Shown piece by piece: positions 17,777-26,043 of a stretch of DNA of 64,000 nucleotides. Position numbers and translations under genes: made by a program. Origin of the DNA: Flavobacterium sp. KACC 22763 (GTDB taxonomy: Bacteria; Bacteroidota; Bacteroidia; Flavobacteriales; Flavobacteriaceae); assembly GCF_028736155.1 (NCBI RefSeq), contig NZ_CP117879.1, positions 992,001 to 1,056,000 on the forward strand, in the 5' to 3' direction. The notes under the pieces were generated by a model. The model ran no database searches, had not been told where the DNA came from, and saw only the letters and a list, made by a program, of their open reading frames with translations. How positions within the stretch are numbered: the first letter of the stretch is position 1; the number at the start of each line of letters is the position of its first letter.

Positions 17777-18448
17777 TTACTGGCTATCTCGATGGTATAA
17801 ATAGCAAATGATCATAGCAGTTCCTGGAAGAATTAAAGTCCCTAATCCGAAAAACTTTCCTGCAACAGCTCCAAGAAAACATCCGACAAGAAATCCGATT
17901 AGAGTAACTAATTGCTTTTTAAAACTTAATAAAACTTCAGCGTCTTTAAATCCGTTTTTTAGAAGATTTCCTAAATCGAGAGAAGCCTGAGTTACATTTC
18001 CTGTCATCATAGTTGTCGGGCCGTGCGTTTCTTTAGCGTAAAGCTTTCCAAAAGCATTCTGAAGTCCCATTGCAAATACAGTCGTCATGGCAACAGTGTA
18101 CATCGTCCATTCTTCGAAATTCTGAAGATAACCGAAAACATAAGAAGCAATGCCGCTTAAAACCAGTATTATGCCTTCCCAAAATAAAATAGTGTAGCGA
18201 TTAGTGGCTTTTAATGCGATTCTTCCTCCCGTAATGACTGCAATAATAAAAATGGGAAAAGTAAGCAGTTTTATCCACGCATGTAGGTCTGAGCCTTTGA
18301 TAATCTGGTAAGCAAATACGATAAAGTTGCCCGTAACATGAGCCGAAAAGATCGAATCGGCAGCGACAAAGGTTACGGTATCGCAATACCCTGCTATGAT
18401 TGTCAGAAGCAGGGTTACGTACCAAATATTGTTTTGTTTTATTTCCAT
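17777..18448 (-). CDS. YoaK family membrane protein (DUF1275)
   Basis: 223-residue integral membrane protein with six predicted helices. LTIIAGYCDTVTFVAADSIFSAHVTGNFIVFAYQI is the diagnostic YoaK start (GYCDT...VTGN), and MGLQNAFGKLYAKETHGPTTMMTGNVTQASLDLG in the second half is the other conserved block. I used the ATG at 18448 (EIKQNNIWY) because a start at 18484 would overlap the dps gene. The gene begins 8 bases after the dps stop, so they are probably co-transcribed. Function of the family is unknown; linkage to Dps suggests a stress-related role. Confidence 0.85.
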   Translation of the reverse strand: MEIKQNNIWYVTLLLTIIAGYCDTVTFVAADSIFSAHVTGNFIVFAYQIIKGSDLHAWIKLLTFPIFIIAVITGGRIALKATNRYTILFWEGIILVLSGIASYVFGYLQNFEEWTMYTVAMTTVFAMGLQNAFGKLYAKETHGPTTMMTGNVTQASLDLGNLLKNGFKDAEVLLSFKKQLVTLIGFLVGCFLGAVAGKFFGLGTLILPGTAMIICYLYHRDSQ

Positions 18449-18456
18449 AATATGAT

Positions 18457-18930
18457 TTAGTTTAAATGAGCGCGAAGCATCCACGCCATTTTTTCATGAT
18501 TTTCTACAAGGCCTGTAATAAAATCGCTTGTTCCTGCATCTTGAAGATCGTTAGCAATTAGATTGATGTTTTCTCGAAGATAAATAATAATGCTTTCGTG
18601 ATCTAGAAGTAATTCTTTAATAAAACCATTACTGTTATTTTTCTCCTGTAATTCTTCAGTAAGATGTGTTAAAGCTAAGAAATCTTTTAAAGTTGCAGGA
18701 GTATAATGACCTAGAGAACGGATTCTTTCTGCAACAGTATCTACAATTTCGTCAATGGCATCATATTGCTGTTCGAAGAAAATATGTTTGTTATAAAAAT
18801 CAGGACCTTCAACGTTCCAGTGTGCTCTTTTTGTTTTGGTGTAAAGTATAAATTCGTCTGCAAGAACTTTAGTCAAAATTTCTACGATTTTTGAGATGTT
18901 CTCTTGTTTGATTCCGATGTTTGCTTTCAT
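18457..18930 (-). CDS. dps: Dps-type DNA-binding ferritin-like protein
   Basis: Forms dodecameric shells that oxidise and store iron and shield DNA during oxidative stress. The ferroxidase site between subunits is complete: H37 in AHWNV, H49 in YNKHIFFE, and D64 and E68 in EIVDTVAERIRSLG, with the correct 12-residue His-His spacing. 157 residues is normal. The N-terminal tail is short (KANIGIKQENI), so DNA binding by a long Lys-rich tail is not expected. It is first in an operon with the YoaK-like gene. Upstream is a TTATGAG heptamer array and an ACACATAG repeat rather than an obvious promoter. Confidence 0.93.
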   Translation of the reverse strand: MKANIGIKQENISKIVEILTKVLADEFILYTKTKRAHWNVEGPDFYNKHIFFEQQYDAIDEIVDTVAERIRSLGHYTPATLKDFLALTHLTEELQEKNNSNGFIKELLLDHESIIIYLRENINLIANDLQDAGTSDFITGLVENHEKMAWMLRAHLN

Positions 18931-18948
18931 TTTTGAATTGGGTTTTAT

Positions 18949-19054
18949 TAAGTTATGAATTATGAGTTATGAATTATGAATTATGAATTATGAGTTATGA
19001 ATTATGAGTTATGAGTTATGAGTTTTGAGTTTTGAGTTATGAGTTTTGAGTTAT
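18949..19054. repeat. TTATGAG/TTATGAA heptamer tandem array
   Basis: About 15 head-to-tail 7-base units (TTATGAA, TTATGAG, TTTTGAG variants) lie directly upstream of dps. Short pieces of the same heptamer recur at about 61605-61620 and 61866-61873. Copy number could vary by slippage. The 333 bases between dps and the DoxX gene hold only this array and a palindromic repeat, no gene. Confidence 0.85.
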
Positions 19055-19072
19055 GGTGGAATCTAAATGAAT

Positions 19073-19262
19073 AAACACATAGAAACATAGATTTTTCTTG
19101 ATTTTGAAAAAGAATAATGAAAGAAACTAGTTTCTCACACATAGTTCTTTGTGAGAACTTTGTCAAAGTTTTGAACTTTGACAAAGTTGACAAAGCTATG
19201 TGTATTAATGCAAGTGAAACGCCTTTTACCCGCTCCAAAAAACTATGTTTCTATGTGTTTAA
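19073..19262. repeat. ACACATAG-family interspersed repeat, copy 2, with inserted hairpin
   Basis: Same termini (AAACACATAGAAACATAG and its complement at the right end) and core GAAACTAGTTTC. Inserted near the centre is a perfect inverted repeat, AACTTTGTCAAAGTT (19156-19170) and AACTTTGACAAAGTT (19174-19188), with a 3-base loop, which makes this copy the longest of the five. It lies between the dps operon and the downstream end of the long minus-strand cluster. Confidence 0.85.
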
Positions 19263-19263
19263 A

Positions 19264-19698
19264 TCAATTGTTTAGAAACGTTATTAAATAATAATCAAGT
19301 GAATACGTTCCTGCGCCAAGGGCAAGAAGCAGTAATAAGGATAAAGTGTACATGTATGGCACATCGCGCACTTCGAGCGAATCGTTTTTGTGAACCACAA
19401 AATAGCCAATTGCCGTTACACCAATTGTAGGCAAGACAGCGAGCCTTGTTCCAAGTCCCAGAATAATGAAAAATGGAATTACAGTATCTGAAAACGTCGC
19501 AACTAAACCATTTAGTTTTTCAGGTAAATGCAGCGGATTCGGGACATGTTCTTTTTGTCCGTCTTCGACTCTGAATTTCTTCATTCCGTGTACTCTGAAT
19601 AATTCAATGGCTAGCAGAACTCTAAAAACTAAAAGCGCTGCATTGTTGAATGATGTTCCTAAATCGGAATAAAGGATTTGTTTTATAATATCGATCAT
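19264..19698 (-). CDS. DoxX family membrane protein
   Basis: 144-residue integral membrane protein with four predicted helices. The N-terminus ALLVFRVLLAIELFRVHGMKKF and TFSDTVIPFFIILGLGTRLAVLPTIG match DoxX proteins, which in other bacteria form oxidoreductase-linked membrane complexes. The ATG at 19698 is used because it lies 10 bases after the amidohydrolase stop; a start at 19773 would overlap that gene by 65 bases and add an unrelated N-terminus. It is the last gene of the minus-strand cluster 19264-25885. Confidence 0.85.
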   Translation of the reverse strand: MIDIIKQILYSDLGTSFNNAALLVFRVLLAIELFRVHGMKKFRVEDGQKEHVPNPLHLPEKLNGLVATFSDTVIPFFIILGLGTRLAVLPTIGVTAIGYFVVHKNDSLEVRDVPYMYTLSLLLLLALGAGTYSLDYYLITFLNN

Positions 19699-19708
19699 TT
19701 TTCGAGAT

Positions 19709-21595
19709 TTAAAATGCAAAACAAGAACAGCCCAAAGCGCCCCAGAATGCATTATAATTGTTAACTGGAACATTGCTTAATCGTGCAGCATCGTGATTGT
19801 GTAAATGAACGTCGCAACTTCCTGAACAACTATGAATTTGCGATGTTAATTTTGGTTTTGCATCTGCTTTCGCATTTTTTTCAATAGCACTTTGCAGACC
19901 GCTTCTCATAGGATATCCGTTATAAATATTCGTTGGCGACCAATCTGGCAGAATCGGAATATGAGGCGGGGAGAAAGAAGAAAAATCTCCATTGGCATAC
20001 ACAATTTTTCCGTCTACGATGGTTAAGTCAGCTTCGATTTTTTTGATGTCTTCGTCCTCAATTGTAAAATAATCGCGGTCGAGAACCACCAAATCGGCAA
20101 ACATTCCTACTTTGATATCTCCTTTTTTAGTTTGTTCTTGCGAAAACCATGCGCTTCCTCTGGTATATAATTCTAAAGCAGTTTGCCTGTTCAATCTGGT
20201 TTCATTGTATAATTGTAATCCGCCAACAGTTTTTCCAACGGTCATCCAATACATAGAAACCCATGGATTATAACTGCTTACACGTGTAGCGTCTGAACCC
20301 GCGCCAACAGGAACTTCCATTTCGAGCATTTTCTTAATTGGCGGTGTGTTTTCTGCTGCTTTTGCACCGTAACGATCAGTAAAATATTCACCTTGATAAG
20401 CCATTCTGCTTTGTATAGCGATTCCACCTCCTAAAGCTTTTACACGTTCGATGTTTCTTTCATCAATAGTTTCTGCGTGGTCAAATATCCAAGGAAGTCC
20501 GTTGAAAGGAATGTCTTGATTGATTTTTTCGAAAACATTCAGAAATCTGGTAATACTTTCATTGTAAGTTGCGTGCAGTCTAAATGGCCAACGGTTTTCT
20601 ACTAAAAGGCGAACCACTTTTTCTAAATCTGCTTCCATGTTTTCTGGAAGATCTGGTCTTGGCTGTAGAAAATCTTCAAAATCGGCTGCAGAGAAAACTA
20701 ACATTTCGCCAGCACCGTTGTGGCGGTACATATCGTTTCCTTGATATAATTTTACAGTATCAATCCAATCGGAGAAATCTTCAAATTCGTGTTTTGGTTT
20801 TTGTGTGAAAAGATTGTAGGCTATTCTAACCGTCAATTGTTTCTTTTCGTTCAATTCATTAACCACTTTATAATCGTCTGGAAAATTCTGAAATCCGCCA
20901 CCAGCATCAATGACACTTGTGATTCCGAAACGATTCAGCTCTTTCATGAAATGACGAGTTGAATTAATCTGATGTTCATACGAAAGAGTAGGGCCTTTAG
21001 CCAAAGTCGAATACAAAATCATTGCATTTGGCGTTGCAATAATAAGTCCTGTTGGTTCTCCGTTTGAATCGCGTTCTATTTGTCCGCCTGGAGGGGCAGG
21101 AGTATTTTTGTTGTATCCAACCGCTCTCAACGCCGCTCTGTTCATAATGGCTCTGTCGTATAGATGCAGAATAAAAACAGGAGTATCTGGCGCAATAGCA
21201 TTGATTTCTTCTAAGGTTGGCATTCTGCGTTCAGCAAATTGAAATTCAGACCAACCGCCAACAACACGAACCCATTGCGGATTTGGCGTGCGATCTACTT
21301 GCTCTTTCAGCATTCGAAGCGCATCTGCCAAAGAAGGAACGCCATCCCAACGTAGTTCAAGATTATAATTTAATCCGCCTCGAATAAGGTGAATGTGCGA
21401 ATCGTTGATTCCAGGAACGACTCTTTTATTCTGAAGATCAATTATTTTGGTTTCTTCAGATGCAAAACTCATAATGTCGCTGTCATTTCCAACGGCAATA
21501 AATTTTCCGTCCTTAATAGCAACTGCTGTTACATCTGGAGTTTCTGGATTGAAACTATGAATTTTTCCCTTGAATAAAATTAAATCTGCTTTCAT
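19709..21595 (-). CDS. amidohydrolase (YtcJ-like, Amidohydro_3) with Cys/His-rich tail
   Basis: 628-residue metal-dependent hydrolase. The N-terminal metal motif is in GINDSHIHLIRGG (H-x-H), with further expected ligands in FRLHATYNE and WIFDHAETID (His) and PVGAGSDATRVSSYNPW (Asp). The Amidohydro_3/YtcJ group acts on formamide- or imidazolone-like C-N bonds, but the substrate is unknown. The family ends near residue 570; here a tail of about 60 residues follows with CSGSCDVHLHNHD and a terminal GALGCSCFAF, which could bind a metal or mediate contacts. No signal peptide. It lies 7 bases before the M17-like gene upstream, so co-transcription is likely. Confidence 0.87.
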   Translation of the reverse strand: MKADLILFKGKIHSFNPETPDVTAVAIKDGKFIAVGNDSDIMSFASEETKIIDLQNKRVVPGINDSHIHLIRGGLNYNLELRWDGVPSLADALRMLKEQVDRTPNPQWVRVVGGWSEFQFAERRMPTLEEINAIAPDTPVFILHLYDRAIMNRAALRAVGYNKNTPAPPGGQIERDSNGEPTGLIIATPNAMILYSTLAKGPTLSYEHQINSTRHFMKELNRFGITSVIDAGGGFQNFPDDYKVVNELNEKKQLTVRIAYNLFTQKPKHEFEDFSDWIDTVKLYQGNDMYRHNGAGEMLVFSAADFEDFLQPRPDLPENMEADLEKVVRLLVENRWPFRLHATYNESITRFLNVFEKINQDIPFNGLPWIFDHAETIDERNIERVKALGGGIAIQSRMAYQGEYFTDRYGAKAAENTPPIKKMLEMEVPVGAGSDATRVSSYNPWVSMYWMTVGKTVGGLQLYNETRLNRQTALELYTRGSAWFSQEQTKKGDIKVGMFADLVVLDRDYFTIEDEDIKKIEADLTIVDGKIVYANGDFSSFSPPHIPILPDWSPTNIYNGYPMRSGLQSAIEKNAKADAKPKLTSQIHSCSGSCDVHLHNHDAARLSNVPVNNYNAFWGALGCSCFAF

Positions 21596-21602
21596 AATTC
21601 GA

Positions 21603-22337
21603 TTATTTAGAGTTTAATTTTGCAATTGCTTCTTTAATTCCTTCTCCTGCAACAGTATAATATGCAGGGCCTGCAAGAAGAATAATTTTTGTTAAAGGCT
21701 TATAATCCGTTAACTTTTTTTCTTTTAAATAAGATTGAGTTCTATAGGCTTCAAATGAACCTAAAACTACATTTTCGGCTACTAAAGCAGTTGGAGAATC
21801 AATTCCTGCATCTTTAATATCGCTTGCAAAAGAATAATTTGAAACGCCTAAACGTAAGGCTTCGCGCATCGCAGTACTTCCAACACTAATCATTACATCG
21901 GGCGTGAATTTATTACGATCTCCTAATCCGATTAATAATAATTGTTTGGATGCCAAAGTGCCTTTTGGAGGCGTAATCAATAAAGTTTCTAGAGAATGTC
22001 CTGTAAATTTGCCGCTTTTTCTTAATTCTGTAATAATGCCTTTTAAAGCATCGTCTAAATGCACCATTCCGTTTAGGTTTGCAGGAAGAGCAGGAGGGTT
22101 AAAAATATCACCTTCTGTATATTCAAAAACGCAGGCAACTTGTAAATCAGCTTCTGCTGCAGATGGCCCTTGAACCAATCCGTTAACTGCAATTCCGTCT
22201 ACTTTCCCCCAAGTTACTGTAGAACCAATTGAAGCGGTTTGTGCAAATGCATTGTTACTAAGTGAGCCTGCAAATGTTATAATTAGAAGCATCAGATAAG
22301 AATATCTAAAGCTATATTTTGAAGTGTTTGTTTTCAT
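21603..22337 (-). CDS. exported leucyl-aminopeptidase N-terminal-domain-like protein
   Basis: 244 residues: signal peptide (about 1-33, ending NNAFAQ) then a macro-like fold resembling the N-terminal domain of M17 leucyl aminopeptidases. GHSLETLLITPPKGTLASKQLLLIGLGDRNKFTPD matches the family's LLVGLG block, and the DIFNPP...HLDDALKG part resembles the preceding strand and helix. The catalytic peptidase half (metal ligands, NTDAEGR) is missing altogether, so it cannot be an aminopeptidase. Location is periplasmic by the signal. It is adjacent to the amidohydrolase gene; a repeat separates it from the porin gene upstream. Role unknown. Confidence 0.8.
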   Translation of the reverse strand: MKTNTSKYSFRYSYLMLLIITFAGSLSNNAFAQTASIGSTVTWGKVDGIAVNGLVQGPSAAEADLQVACVFEYTEGDIFNPPALPANLNGMVHLDDALKGIITELRKSGKFTGHSLETLLITPPKGTLASKQLLLIGLGDRNKFTPDVMISVGSTAMREALRLGVSNYSFASDIKDAGIDSPTALVAENVVLGSFEAYRTQSYLKEKKLTDYKPLTKIILLAGPAYYTVAGEGIKEAIAKLNSK

Positions 22338-22367
22338 TATTTGTGGAGTTTAGGTTTAAAGTTTTTA

Positions 22368-22505
22368 AACACATAGAAACATAGGATTTCTTTACTTTGA
22401 AAAAAGAGTAGGGAAAGAAACTAGTTTCTAACACATAGCTCTATGTGTATTAATGTAAGTGAAACGCCTTTTATACGCTCCCAAAAACTATGTTTCTATG
22501 TGTTA
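22368..22505. repeat. ACACATAG-family interspersed repeat, copy 3
   Basis: 138 bases with AAACACATAGAAACATAG on the left and CTATGTTTCTATGTGTT on the right, the core GAAACTAGTTTCTAACACATAG and the GTGAAACGCCTTTTA segment. It is probably the least disturbed copy in the window and a good reference for the family. It interrupts the minus-strand cluster between the porin and the M17-like gene. Confidence 0.87.
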
Positions 22506-22520
22506 AAAATTATTTTTTAA

Positions 22521-23915
22521 TTAAAACTTAAATGTTAATCTGGCATTAAAGAAAACGCCGTCTTTAGAATTCGGAATGACATCATTGATAAAAGCTCCTG
22601 TTTTGAAGTACTGAATACCGCTGACAACCGAAATATATTTGTTGATACCGTATGTAAAATTGGCGAGATAAGCCGTTCCAATATATTTCTCATCAGAATC
22701 GCTTCCGCGAAGGTTTAAAATACCGCTTGGTCTGTAAACTCCATCTTGTGTTGAATATCTCCAATTTAAAACTACATCGACCTGCATCTTTAAATTTGAA
22801 AGTAAATCAAATGTGGCATACGGATGAATATCGATAAGGTTTACTGGCCCAACCTGCGGACTAAAACCAAAATAACCTCCTTTTGGATATAGCGGATTAA
22901 AAGTTTGGAGATTTCCGTTACCTTGATTTTTATCTCCTGAGATATAATCATTTCGAAGGTTTATGGTTGGTTTGAATTTTACATTTTCAAACATGTATCC
23001 AATATCGATAGATCCTGTCCAAGCGTTGATATCTCCCGATCCGAATGTTCCAAACTGATACGCTGCTTCTAGATTGTAAATAAAACCGCCGCCGTATTTC
23101 CATAATCTAGAACCTATTGTATGGCGTCTTTCGGGAGCAATTCCTTCTTCAAAAACAGAAGCATCTCTTCTGAACCCGAGATAATACAGATCGAGATTTC
23201 CTGCTTTCGGAAATATTATTTTAGAATAAGCTCCCCAAAGGTTGAGCTGTTTAGACATTTTGTTATCAAAAACGCCTGTATAAACAGTATCTGCCATCAT
23301 CGCAAAAGCATCAACAGATACTCTTGACGAAGTATACATTAGTTTTCCTCCTGTAAAATAAAGCCTTGCATTTGGACCTTCTCGCACAGAAATCAATCTT
23401 CCAGAGCCATAATCTAATTCTTGTCTTCCGGCACGGATCGTTATTTTTTTATCTTTTTGCTGCCAGACATTCACATCCAAAAATAAATTCTGAACATTCA
23501 GCTGATCTTCGTCGATTCCGCGCGCTCCGTTTGTACGACCGTCTTCTAAGGCACTTCTTAATTGGGCAAATATTCTAAAGGTTTTTCCTAAATGAATATC
23601 GGCATGAAGATCGTAGCGCTGGAGTAGGAAATTGTTATGTCCGACATTAAATCTTCCCCAGTCTTCATTGTTGAAATCAACATATTCATATCGAGCTTCA
23701 CCACCAATTGACATATAAATGTCTTTCTTTTGATTTAATGGAATGAATTTTAATCGTTCATAAAAGTTTCGATTTGAATCTTTTAAAAATTCATAATTTT
23801 CATCGTAACGGAGTAGCTTGAAGTTTTGAGCCGATGCCGTGTTTCCTATTAAAAGAAAAGAAGCAATACATATGAAAAGGATTTTGGATAATATGGATTT
23901 TGCTGATTCCAACAT
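22521..23915 (-). CDS. alginate-export-type outer-membrane porin
   Basis: 464 residues. A signal peptide (about 1-31, ending NTASAQ) precedes a protein made of alternating beta strands with aromatic girdles and ending FFNARLTFKF, i.e. a C-terminal Phe typical of outer-membrane barrels. Strands such as KKITIRAGRQELDYGSGRL and RHTIGSRLWKYGGGFIYNLEAAYQFG match the alginate_export family (PF13372), named from AlgE. Despite the name, many members are substrate-specific porins unrelated to alginate, and no alginate genes are nearby. I chose the ATG at 23915; a longer frame to 24170 adds a Cys/Arg-rich, non-signal N-terminus. Confidence 0.85.
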   Translation of the reverse strand: MLESAKSILSKILFICIASFLLIGNTASAQNFKLLRYDENYEFLKDSNRNFYERLKFIPLNQKKDIYMSIGGEARYEYVDFNNEDWGRFNVGHNNFLLQRYDLHADIHLGKTFRIFAQLRSALEDGRTNGARGIDEDQLNVQNLFLDVNVWQQKDKKITIRAGRQELDYGSGRLISVREGPNARLYFTGGKLMYTSSRVSVDAFAMMADTVYTGVFDNKMSKQLNLWGAYSKIIFPKAGNLDLYYLGFRRDASVFEEGIAPERRHTIGSRLWKYGGGFIYNLEAAYQFGTFGSGDINAWTGSIDIGYMFENVKFKPTINLRNDYISGDKNQGNGNLQTFNPLYPKGGYFGFSPQVGPVNLIDIHPYATFDLLSNLKMQVDVVLNWRYSTQDGVYRPSGILNLRGSDSDEKYIGTAYLANFTYGINKYISVVSGIQYFKTGAFINDVIPNSKDGVFFNARLTFKF

Positions 23916-23956
23916 AATGAAGCGTAAGAGATTGATACTAAATTTGGGTTTCTTGA

Positions 23957-24589
23957 TTAGTGTTTTAGCATCTTGTGTGCGTACTGAATGCCTAAACCGT
24001 AAGAACCGCCATATTTTTTCATTAGAGAAGTTACAGGTCCATAAGTAGCTTCGCGCGCCCAGTCTCTTTGAAGTTCTAACAAATACTGGATAGAAGTAAT
24101 AGGAATTGCACCGGCTTGCACCATTCTCTGTACAGCACGTTCGTGAGCTTCTTTGCTTACATCGCCGCAAGCATCTGTAATAATGTAAACTTCGTAACCT
24201 TCTTCAATAGCCGACATTGCAGGCCCAACAATACAAACGCTTGTCCATAAACCAGCTAGAACGAGTTTCTTTTTGTTTTTCGCTACAATAGCTTTGTAAG
24301 CGTTTTCATCTTCCCAAGTATTCATAGTGGTTCTGTCAATATATCCAGAAGTAGCAATTGGATAAAATTCTTCAACTTCAGGGAAAACAGGACCTGAAAA
24401 ACTTTCTTCTGCAACTGTAGTTACCACTGTTGCTACATTGAAGATTTTTGATGCTCCAGAAACGATTGCCACATTGGTACGTAATTCGTGTACAGGAAGA
24501 TTGACTGTAGCAAAAGCCATTTGCCCTTCAAAATCGATTAAGACTAAAGCGTGATTGTCTGGAGTTAATAAGTTAGAGGATGGTTTCAT
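23957..24589 (-). CDS. isochorismatase-family cysteine hydrolase (YcaC-like)
   Basis: 210-residue cysteine hydrolase. The fold signature HALVLIDFEGQMAF holds catalytic D19 and KKKLVLAGLWTSVCIVGPAMSA holds nucleophile C119; the GYEVYIITDACGDVSKEAHERAVQRM block is the conserved C-terminal part. It is closest to the YcaC group, octameric hydrolases of unknown substrate, rather than to nicotinamidases. No lysine in the usual position could be assigned with confidence. The gene sits in the minus-strand cluster 42 bases before the porin gene, and has an ATATATCG-type palindrome about 65 bases upstream of its start. Confidence 0.88.
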   Translation of the reverse strand: MKPSSNLLTPDNHALVLIDFEGQMAFATVNLPVHELRTNVAIVSGASKIFNVATVVTTVAEESFSGPVFPEVEEFYPIATSGYIDRTTMNTWEDENAYKAIVAKNKKKLVLAGLWTSVCIVGPAMSAIEEGYEVYIITDACGDVSKEAHERAVQRMVQAGAIPITSIQYLLELQRDWAREATYGPVTSLMKKYGGSYGLGIQYAHKMLKH

Positions 24590-24653
24590 GATGTTTATTA
24601 TTTTTTAGATTTATAATTAGTTAAAAGATTATTTTTAGGTTCCGAGAGAACTA

Positions 24654-24668
24654 GCGATATATCGTTAT
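24654..24668. promoter_or_regulatory. ATATATCG-type palindromic motif
   Basis: GCGATATATCGTTA, with the perfect dyad CGATATATCG at 24655-24664, upstream of the isochorismatase-like gene. It shares the ATATATCGTTA half with the element at 54425 and the CGATATATCG core with 16132-16145. No consensus -7 box follows at the expected place; TAATCTTT (24624-24631, minus strand) is the nearest. Confidence 0.35.
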
Positions 24669-24694
24669 TCTTGCGATATGCTGTTATTTTTATA

Positions 24695-25012
24695 TTAGTG
24701 TGTAGAAAGCTTTTTAATCATTTCGGCAGAAACAGAGTCTGCATAAATTCCAAAGGCGCTAGTTAGAACACCTTTTACATTGTAAATGTCAGAGATTATG
24801 CCGTACACAATGTCTTCATCGCCAGGATCAGTATCGCCTTCAAAACGAAATAAATACTCAATTTTGAAATCTTCAGGAGACATACTAAGCGTATTGTTAT
24901 TGTATCGTATACAATCTGAATCGAGATTAAAGTTTTCTGTAAAACCTTGTCCATTCAGCCATTGCAAAGCTTCTGTAACGGTTTCAAAATAGGGTTGTTG
25001 TAGTGAACTCAT
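24695..25012 (-). CDS. small conserved protein of unknown function
   Basis: 105 residues, acidic, soluble. TVTEALQWLNGQGFTENFNL, the SPEDFKIEYLFRFEGDTDPGDEDIVYGI segment and VKGVLTSAFGIYADSVS are the hallmarks of a small Bacteroidota family that databases often label 'phosphoribosylpyrophosphate synthetase'. It has none of the PRPP-synthetase motifs (no PRPP loop, far too short), so that label should not be used. It is encoded between the haloperoxidase-like hydrolase (57 bases upstream) and the isochorismatase-like gene, hence probably co-transcribed with the former. Function unknown. Confidence 0.8.
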   Translation of the reverse strand: MSSLQQPYFETVTEALQWLNGQGFTENFNLDSDCIRYNNNTLSMSPEDFKIEYLFRFEGDTDPGDEDIVYGIISDIYNVKGVLTSAFGIYADSVSAEMIKKLSTH

Positions 25013-25069
25013 GGTTTAGGAAGTTTAAACTGTCTGCAAAAGGTTTTGCAGACAGCTATATTTTAAGAG

Positions 25070-25885
25070 TTATTTTATAAAAGCTAGAATATCATTGTTG
25101 ATTGTTTCTGCTTCTGTAGTTGGCATTCCATGAGGAAATCCTGGGTACGAGATCAATTTTCCGTTTTTCAGCAATGCAGCCGATTTTGGTGCTTGGTGAT
25201 AAGGAACTATCTGGTCATCTTCTCCGTGCAAAACCAAAACTGGAATATCCAAACTTTTAAGATCTTCTCTAAAATCGGTTTCAGAGAAAGCTTTAATTCC
25301 TTCATAATGAGCCAAAACAGAACCCATCATTCCTTGACGCCACCAATTTTGCTTAATTCCTTCTTGAACTGTTTGGCCTTCACGGTTCCATCCATAAAAA
25401 GGAATTGGAAAATCATAAAAATATTGTGATCTAGTAAAAGCTGTCCCTTTTCTAATTTCGTCAAAAACAGACAAAGGCACACCTTCAGGATTCGATTCGC
25501 TTTGCACCATAATTGGCGGTACAGCGCTGATGATTACTGCTTTTGAGATACGTCCTTTTCCGTATTTTGCTGCATAACGAATTACTTCACCGCCTCCTGT
25601 TGAGTGACCAACGTGAATAGCATCTTTTAAATCAAGAGCCTCAACTAATTGAGCGATATCAGATGCGTAAGTTTCCATGTTATTTCCTTCAGAAGTTTGG
25701 CTTGAACGCCCGTGTCCGCGGCGATCGTGGGCAATAACTCTATATCCTTTTTGAAGAAAAAACATCATCTGTGCGTCCCAATCATCGCTTGATAAAGGCC
25801 ATCCGTGATGAAAAACAATTGGCTGTCCTTTTCCCCAATCTTTGTAATAAATTTCTGCTCCGTCTTTTACTGTAAATGTGCTCAT
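25070..25885 (-). CDS. alpha/beta hydrolase, non-haem haloperoxidase-like
   Basis: 271-residue hydrolase of the chloroperoxidase/arylesterase type. IVFHHGWPLSSDDWDAQMMFF is the oxyanion region, HVGHSTGGGE carries nucleophile S95, LHGEDDQIVPYHQAP the acid (D224) and SYPGFPHGMPTTEAE the base H252. Length and motifs match the AB_hydrolase haloperoxidase group; the natural activity is usually esterase or perhydrolase. It is first gene of the minus-strand cluster and follows the palindromic promoter at 25999-26043 that it shares in design with the ring-cleaving dioxygenase gene. This suggests joint control of two detoxification units. Confidence 0.9.
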   Translation of the reverse strand: MSTFTVKDGAEIYYKDWGKGQPIVFHHGWPLSSDDWDAQMMFFLQKGYRVIAHDRRGHGRSSQTSEGNNMETYASDIAQLVEALDLKDAIHVGHSTGGGEVIRYAAKYGKGRISKAVIISAVPPIMVQSESNPEGVPLSVFDEIRKGTAFTRSQYFYDFPIPFYGWNREGQTVQEGIKQNWWRQGMMGSVLAHYEGIKAFSETDFREDLKSLDIPVLVLHGEDDQIVPYHQAPKSAALLKNGKLISYPGFPHGMPTTEAETINNDILAFIK

Positions 25886-25998
25886 GGTTTTCGATTTTAT
25901 GATTAATATTTGTTTATATTTTTAATTTAAAATGATTTATAGGTTTAAAATTTAAACTTATAAGTGGTATTGCGTTTTGTTTTGTTATGATTACACTG

Positions 25999-26043
25999 CA
26001 AATGTATTGCAGAGTGAAATCTGAATTGGTTAATCTAGATTAA
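25999..26043 (-). promoter_or_regulatory. promoter with -7 box and perfect 14-base palindromic operator
   Basis: Minus-strand TACATTTG (25999-26006) fits TAnnTTTG; 23 bases upstream lies the perfect palindrome TTAATCTAGATTAA (26030-26043). The spacing equals that of the promoter at 15977-16021. The -7 box is about 114 bases before the haloperoxidase-like start, so the leader would be about 105 bases. Confidence 0.65.

Noticed and set aside
18949..19054. Possible CRISPR-like array
   Set aside because: Units are 7 bases with no unique spacers; this is a simple tandem repeat.
23916..24170. Longer N-terminus for the alginate-export-type porin
   Set aside because: It would remove the signal peptide from the N-terminus and overlap the coding end of the isochorismatase-like gene.
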